A model generated the notes under the pieces. That model was not told the DNA's origin and did not search any database. It saw only the letters and a list, made by a program, of their open reading frames with translations. 9,412 bases of DNA from Rhodospirillales bacterium (GTDB lineage Bacteria > Pseudomonadota > Alphaproteobacteria > Rhodospirillales > Casp-alpha2): positions 1-9,412 of the forward strand of contig JAJFIE010000114.1 in assembly GCA_021775275.1 (NCBI GenBank), in the 5' to 3' direction. This document shows, piece after piece, positions 7,316 through 9,412 of the stretch. Within the stretch, counting starts at the first letter, position 1, and each line of letters begins with the position of its first letter. The translations under genes and the position numbers were made by a program.

Positions 7316-7333
7316 CCCACTTATCAGCCCGGA

Positions 7334-8677
7334 TTAATCGAGCTTGGTTGCTTCAATGTCGGCCTTCGCACCGAACCCGATTGTCATCGGGAACGACACA
7401 TGGTGGCCGCGAGTAGTGATGTTATCGTCGTGCGTGGCGAATCCGAAGGTATAGACACCGCCTTCGACCAGGGCCTTGTCATCAGGATTTGTCAGACCCA
7501 GTTTGCGGGCCCATACCACCGTCCAGACGCCGTCTTTCCAGACACCCTTGGAACGATTGTTGTCGGCGGCGGATCCTTTGGAGTCCTCGCGGCTGACCAG
7601 ATATTTGGGGATCAGATCCCCTTCTTTCCAATCAACGTTGGCATCAAAAGGAACTGCGTTTGTTTCACGGATCAGGGTCGTTTCCATTTTACGAATGTCT
7701 TCGATTCTGACGGACTTCTTGCCGACCTTGCTCTCGTCGAACATGTACTTCGGCTCTTGCGTTTTCTTGTTCACGTTTGAGCTGAAGGGGTTCTTGCCGG
7801 CATCACTGTTGCGATATTCAAGAACATAGAAGTCATCTGACATGCCGACCGGGTTGGACCGGTGACCACGCCATTGCATCAGGTCCAGGAAACCACCGGC
7901 GGCCTTGATTGCGGCGATTTCTTCCTGGGTTTTACCCATGTCCCACGATGCATTTTCGTCGGTGCGCGTTGAGGGAAGATATTTGCGCACGTCTTTTTTC
8001 TTCAAAGCCTTGAACAGCGGGTTATCCATGACTTCTGCCTTGGATGGACGGTCCGGATTATCGCGCTGGCCATCGTGGCAGGATACCCAGCAACCCTGGG
8101 TGGCGAAGTTTTCGACCGATCCGTCGTCGATCATCATCGACATGCGATCTTCATAGATGCCCGGTTGCTCACCATCCTGGACGACTTCGTCCAGTTTCGG
8201 ATAGCCGAATGCCTTCCATTCCTCGCCGTTGTAACGCAGATAGGGATGGGCCGTCCCTGCGTAGTCGTTCAGGGTTTTCCACTGAAAGCGGAAATAGGCG
8301 TCTTCGCTGTCATAGGCGACCTGGAATTTAAGGTCGATGACGCCGTTCTTGCCTTCGACGGGCATTGGCTCGAGGTCGTTTTCAACGACGAGCTTATTGC
8401 CCATCTCTTCTTCCTCGTTCAAATGGCAGGCGGTACAGGCCTGACCTTCGATCGTCTGTAGATTAGCCCGTTTGTGTTCGGGACTGCGGAGCCACTGGTA
8501 GGTCGCTTGACCGGGCCAGAATAACTTGATGGTTTTTGTTGGGACGCTGGACCAGTCAACATCTGCGACACCGGCCAGCGCGCTGCCTCCACCCATGGTG
8601 ACGGTAATGCCGAAAATCCCTGCAATCAGTGGCAGAGACCCAAAGGCGAATTTTTTTCTGCGATTATCAGATTTCAT
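7334..8677 (-). CDS. Periplasmic cytochrome with CxxCH motif and ethylbenzene-dehydrogenase-gamma-like haem-binding domain
   Basis: This 447-residue exported protein has a basic, hydrophobic signal peptide ending in SALA at residues 32-35. A CxxCH haem-c motif follows at 81-85 (CTACH), then a longer domain resembling the haem-binding gamma subunits of ethylbenzene dehydrogenase, DMS dehydrogenase and chlorate reductase (EB_dh family). A second site, C196-W-V-S-C200-H201, has three residues between the cysteines (CxxxCH) and may also attach haem c. The C-terminal GHHVSFPMTIGFG segment is typical of this domain. The ATG at 8677 has AAGGAA a few bases upstream. It is the first gene of the operon, upstream of the NapC-type cytochrome, so it is probably a periplasmic electron carrier between NapC and a reductase. 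It could instead be a haem subunit of the molybdoenzyme, or have catalytic activity of its own. Domain assignment is by motif and length only. The haem count is inferred. Confidence 0.83.
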   Translation of the reverse strand: MKSDNRRKKFAFGSLPLIAGIFGITVTMGGGSALAGVADVDWSSVPTKTIKLFWPGQATYQWLRSPEHKRANLQTIEGQACTACHLNEEEEMGNKLVVENDLEPMPVEGKNGVIDLKFQVAYDSEDAYFRFQWKTLNDYAGTAHPYLRYNGEEWKAFGYPKLDEVVQDGEQPGIYEDRMSMMIDDGSVENFATQGCWVSCHDGQRDNPDRPSKAEVMDNPLFKALKKKDVRKYLPSTRTDENASWDMGKTQEEIAAIKAAGGFLDLMQWRGHRSNPVGMSDDFYVLEYRNSDAGKNPFSSNVNKKTQEPKYMFDESKVGKKSVRIEDIRKMETTLIRETNAVPFDANVDWKEGDLIPKYLVSREDSKGSAADNNRSKGVWKDGVWTVVWARKLGLTNPDDKALVEGGVYTFGFATHDDNITTRGHHVSFPMTIGFGAKADIEATKLD

Positions 8678-8720
8678 AGTTCCGCTTCCTTCTTCCTGAC
8701 TTCATTTGACATAAAAATAC

Positions 8721-8738
8721 CCAAGGCGAAGCCTATGG
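8721..8738 (-). other. Leader hairpin followed by a T-run upstream of the respiratory operon
   Basis: In the minus-strand leader, CCAtAGGC pairs with GCCTTGG around TTC (seven pairs, one bulged A). It is followed by GTATTTTTATG. A GC-rich stem followed by a T-run resembles a weak intrinsic terminator or attenuator. With the predicted start of transcription near 8756 it would lie within the first 40 bases of the mRNA. The T-run is short and interrupted, so termination would be partial at best. Confidence 0.35.
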
Positions 8739-8762
8739 CGTTGATTACTTTAGATAATTCTA

Positions 8763-8771
8763 ATTCTAGCA
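8763..8771 (-). promoter_or_regulatory. Predicted extended -10 promoter element of the respiratory operon
   Basis: The minus strand reads TGCTAGAAT, an extended -10 (TGn plus a hexamer matching TATAAT at five of six positions). It predicts transcription starting near 8755-8756, about 79 bases before the start codon. A second TAGAAT follows directly at 8757-8762, so the hexamer is tandemly repeated. No good -35 is needed if the FNR-like site upstream activates transcription. Confidence 0.45.
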
Positions 8772-8789
8772 TTCCGGAGGTTTGCGGCT

Positions 8790-8803
8790 ATGACTTAGAT
8801 CAA
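8790..8803 (-). promoter_or_regulatory. FNR/CRP-family binding site, class II position
   Basis: The minus strand reads TTGATctaaGTCAT against the FNR consensus TTGAT-N4-ATCAA: one half-site is perfect and the other matches three of five, eight of ten overall. Its centre is 40 to 41 bases upstream of the start predicted from the extended -10 at 8763-8771, which is the class II activator position of FNR. An anaerobic regulator such as FNR, ANR or FixK is inferred from site and position together. Confidence 0.5.
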
Positions 8804-8823
8804 GCGTTACTTGCGGAGATTGC

Positions 8824-8841
8824 ATGGCTGTCATGTGCCAT
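8824..8841. repeat. Small inverted repeat in the divergent control region
   Basis: ATGGC (8824-8828) and GCCAT (8837-8841) form a perfect inverted repeat with an eight-base spacer, between the predicted operon promoter and the SpmA-like gene. It could be an operator for either gene. It does not fit the ModE or sigma-54 patterns I tried, and chance occurrence is possible. Confidence 0.2.
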
Positions 8842-8928
8842 TCTTACTCAGGACTGGATGGCAATGACGAATAAGGGGACAATGGGATTGATTCGCCCCT
8901 TCAATTGCCGGAAAGCGCCTGGGCCACC

Positions 8929-9412
8929 ATGAACGTCGTTTTCTTCGCCATCGTCGCTATCGCGTTCGCGATAGCCGCCATTCGCCAGCTTGGGTGGGGC
9001 GGGCTGGCGGATGATGCGCCCATGGCGGTGCTGGGCAATGCCATGATCGAGTCAGCCAGCGGGGCGGTTGAACTGGCCATTGGACTGGTCGGGGTCATGG
9101 CGCTGTTTTTGGGTCTGATGAAGGTGGCGGAGAAAGGTGGGTTGCTGGTTATTATTGCCCGTCTCGTACGACCGCTCATGGTCCGTTTGTTTCCTGATAT
9201 TCCATCGGATCATCCGGCCATGGGTGCGATGATCCTGAACATGTCGGCCAACGCGCTGGGCCTTGGCAACGCGGCGACGCCGTTTGGTATCCGCGCCATG
9301 CAGCAACTGGATACGCTGAACCGTCACAAGGGAACGGCGACCAACGCCATGATCCTGTTTCTGGCCATCAATACATCATCGGTGACACTGTTGCCGACCG
9401 GGGTTATCGCCC
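8929..9412 (+). CDS. SpmA-like nucleoside-recognition (Gate) domain membrane protein, N-terminal part, cut at the window edge
   Basis: The visible 161 residues match the SpmA/nucleoside-recognition family, integral membrane proteins with Gate domains first known as spore maturation protein A but widespread in non-sporulating proteobacteria, where the transported substrate is unknown. Landmarks are AVELAIGLVGVMALFLGLMKVAEKGG (landmark residues AVELAIGL and LGLMKVAEK), RPLMVRLFPDIPSDHPAMGAM, NALGLGNAATPFGIRAM and LAINTSSVTLLPTGVIA. The first and third stretches are hydrophobic helices. Many proteobacterial homologues fuse SpmA and SpmB domains, but the C-terminal half lies beyond the window so this cannot be judged. 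I chose the ATG at 8929. It has only a weak, distant GGAAAG, and a TTG at 8905 in the same frame is a less likely alternative. The gene is divergent from the respiratory operon. Confidence 0.88.
   Translation, partial: MNVVFFAIVAIAFAIAAIRQLGWGGLADDAPMAVLGNAMIESASGAVELAIGLVGVMALFLGLMKVAEKGGLLVIIARLVRPLMVRLFPDIPSDHPAMGAMILNMSANALGLGNAATPFGIRAMQQLDTLNRHKGTATNAMILFLAINTSSVTLLPTGVIA

Noticed and set aside
7234..7320. N-terminal extension of the NapC-type cytochrome to an ATG at 7320
   Set aside because: It would translate through the intercistronic hairpin and put a non-hydrophobic 29-residue stretch before the anchor. The GTG at 7233 has a strong ribosome-binding site.
6631..8677. Reading the two cytochrome genes as a periplasmic nitrate reductase (Nap) system
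   Set aside because: There is no NapA, NapB, NapD, NapG or NapH gene. The molybdoenzyme present has PsrA/PhsA-like partners instead.
8821..8845. Sigma-54-like promoter on the minus strand (TGGCAC followed by GCC)
   Set aside because: The -12 GC is not at the required spacing from the -24 GG, so the match fails.
8735..8932. Small plus-strand open frame of 65 codons in the divergent control region
   Set aside because: It has no recognisable features, is in a different frame from the SpmA-like gene and covers the predicted promoter and FNR-like site.

Overview
The window reads as proteobacterial chromosome, most likely alphaproteobacterial (Rhodospirillales-like). This is inferred from the MaeB-type malic enzyme, the Tat-dependent molybdoenzyme, c-type cytochromes, an RquA homologue and moderate-to-high GC content. 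No rRNA, tRNA, CRISPR array, transposase or integrase was seen. Gene density is high and no gap between genes exceeds about 250 bases.

Left flank (1-1582): the N-terminal part of a malic enzyme runs on the minus strand off the left edge. A short divergent intergenic region separates it from a plus-strand cytosolic glycerophosphodiester phosphodiesterase (ugpQ-like). The phosphodiesterase and the leftmost gene of the central operon converge and share the tetranucleotide CTAG, so their stop codons overlap.

Central block (8677 down to 1579, minus strand): six tightly packed genes form one anaerobic-respiration operon. In transcription order they are: (i) a periplasmic cytochrome with a CxxCH motif and an ethylbenzene-dehydrogenase-gamma-like haem domain; (ii) a NapC/NirT-type tetrahaem membrane-anchored cytochrome with a GTG start; (iii) a Tat-exported four-cluster ferredoxin subunit (PsrB/NrfC/TtrB type); (iv) an eight-helix NrfD/PsrC-type membrane subunit; (v) a Tat-exported Mo-bisPGD catalytic subunit of the PsrA/PhsA type; (vi) RquA, the enzyme that converts ubiquinone into the low-potential rhodoquinone. 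Spacing between genes (iii) and (vi) is only a few bases, and the rquA ribosome-binding site lies inside the end of the catalytic-subunit gene. The simplest reading is a quinol-dependent molybdenum reductase bundled with the enzyme that makes a low-potential quinol for it. The terminal electron acceptor cannot be read from the sequence.

Regulatory region (8678-8928): on the minus strand there is an FNR-like site (TTGATctaaGTCAT), followed at class-II spacing by an extended -10 element (TGCTAGAAT), then a leader with a hairpin and a T-run. This fits oxygen-regulated expression of the operon.

Right flank (8929-9412): the N-terminal part of a plus-strand SpmA-like nucleoside-recognition (Gate) membrane protein, cut by the window edge.
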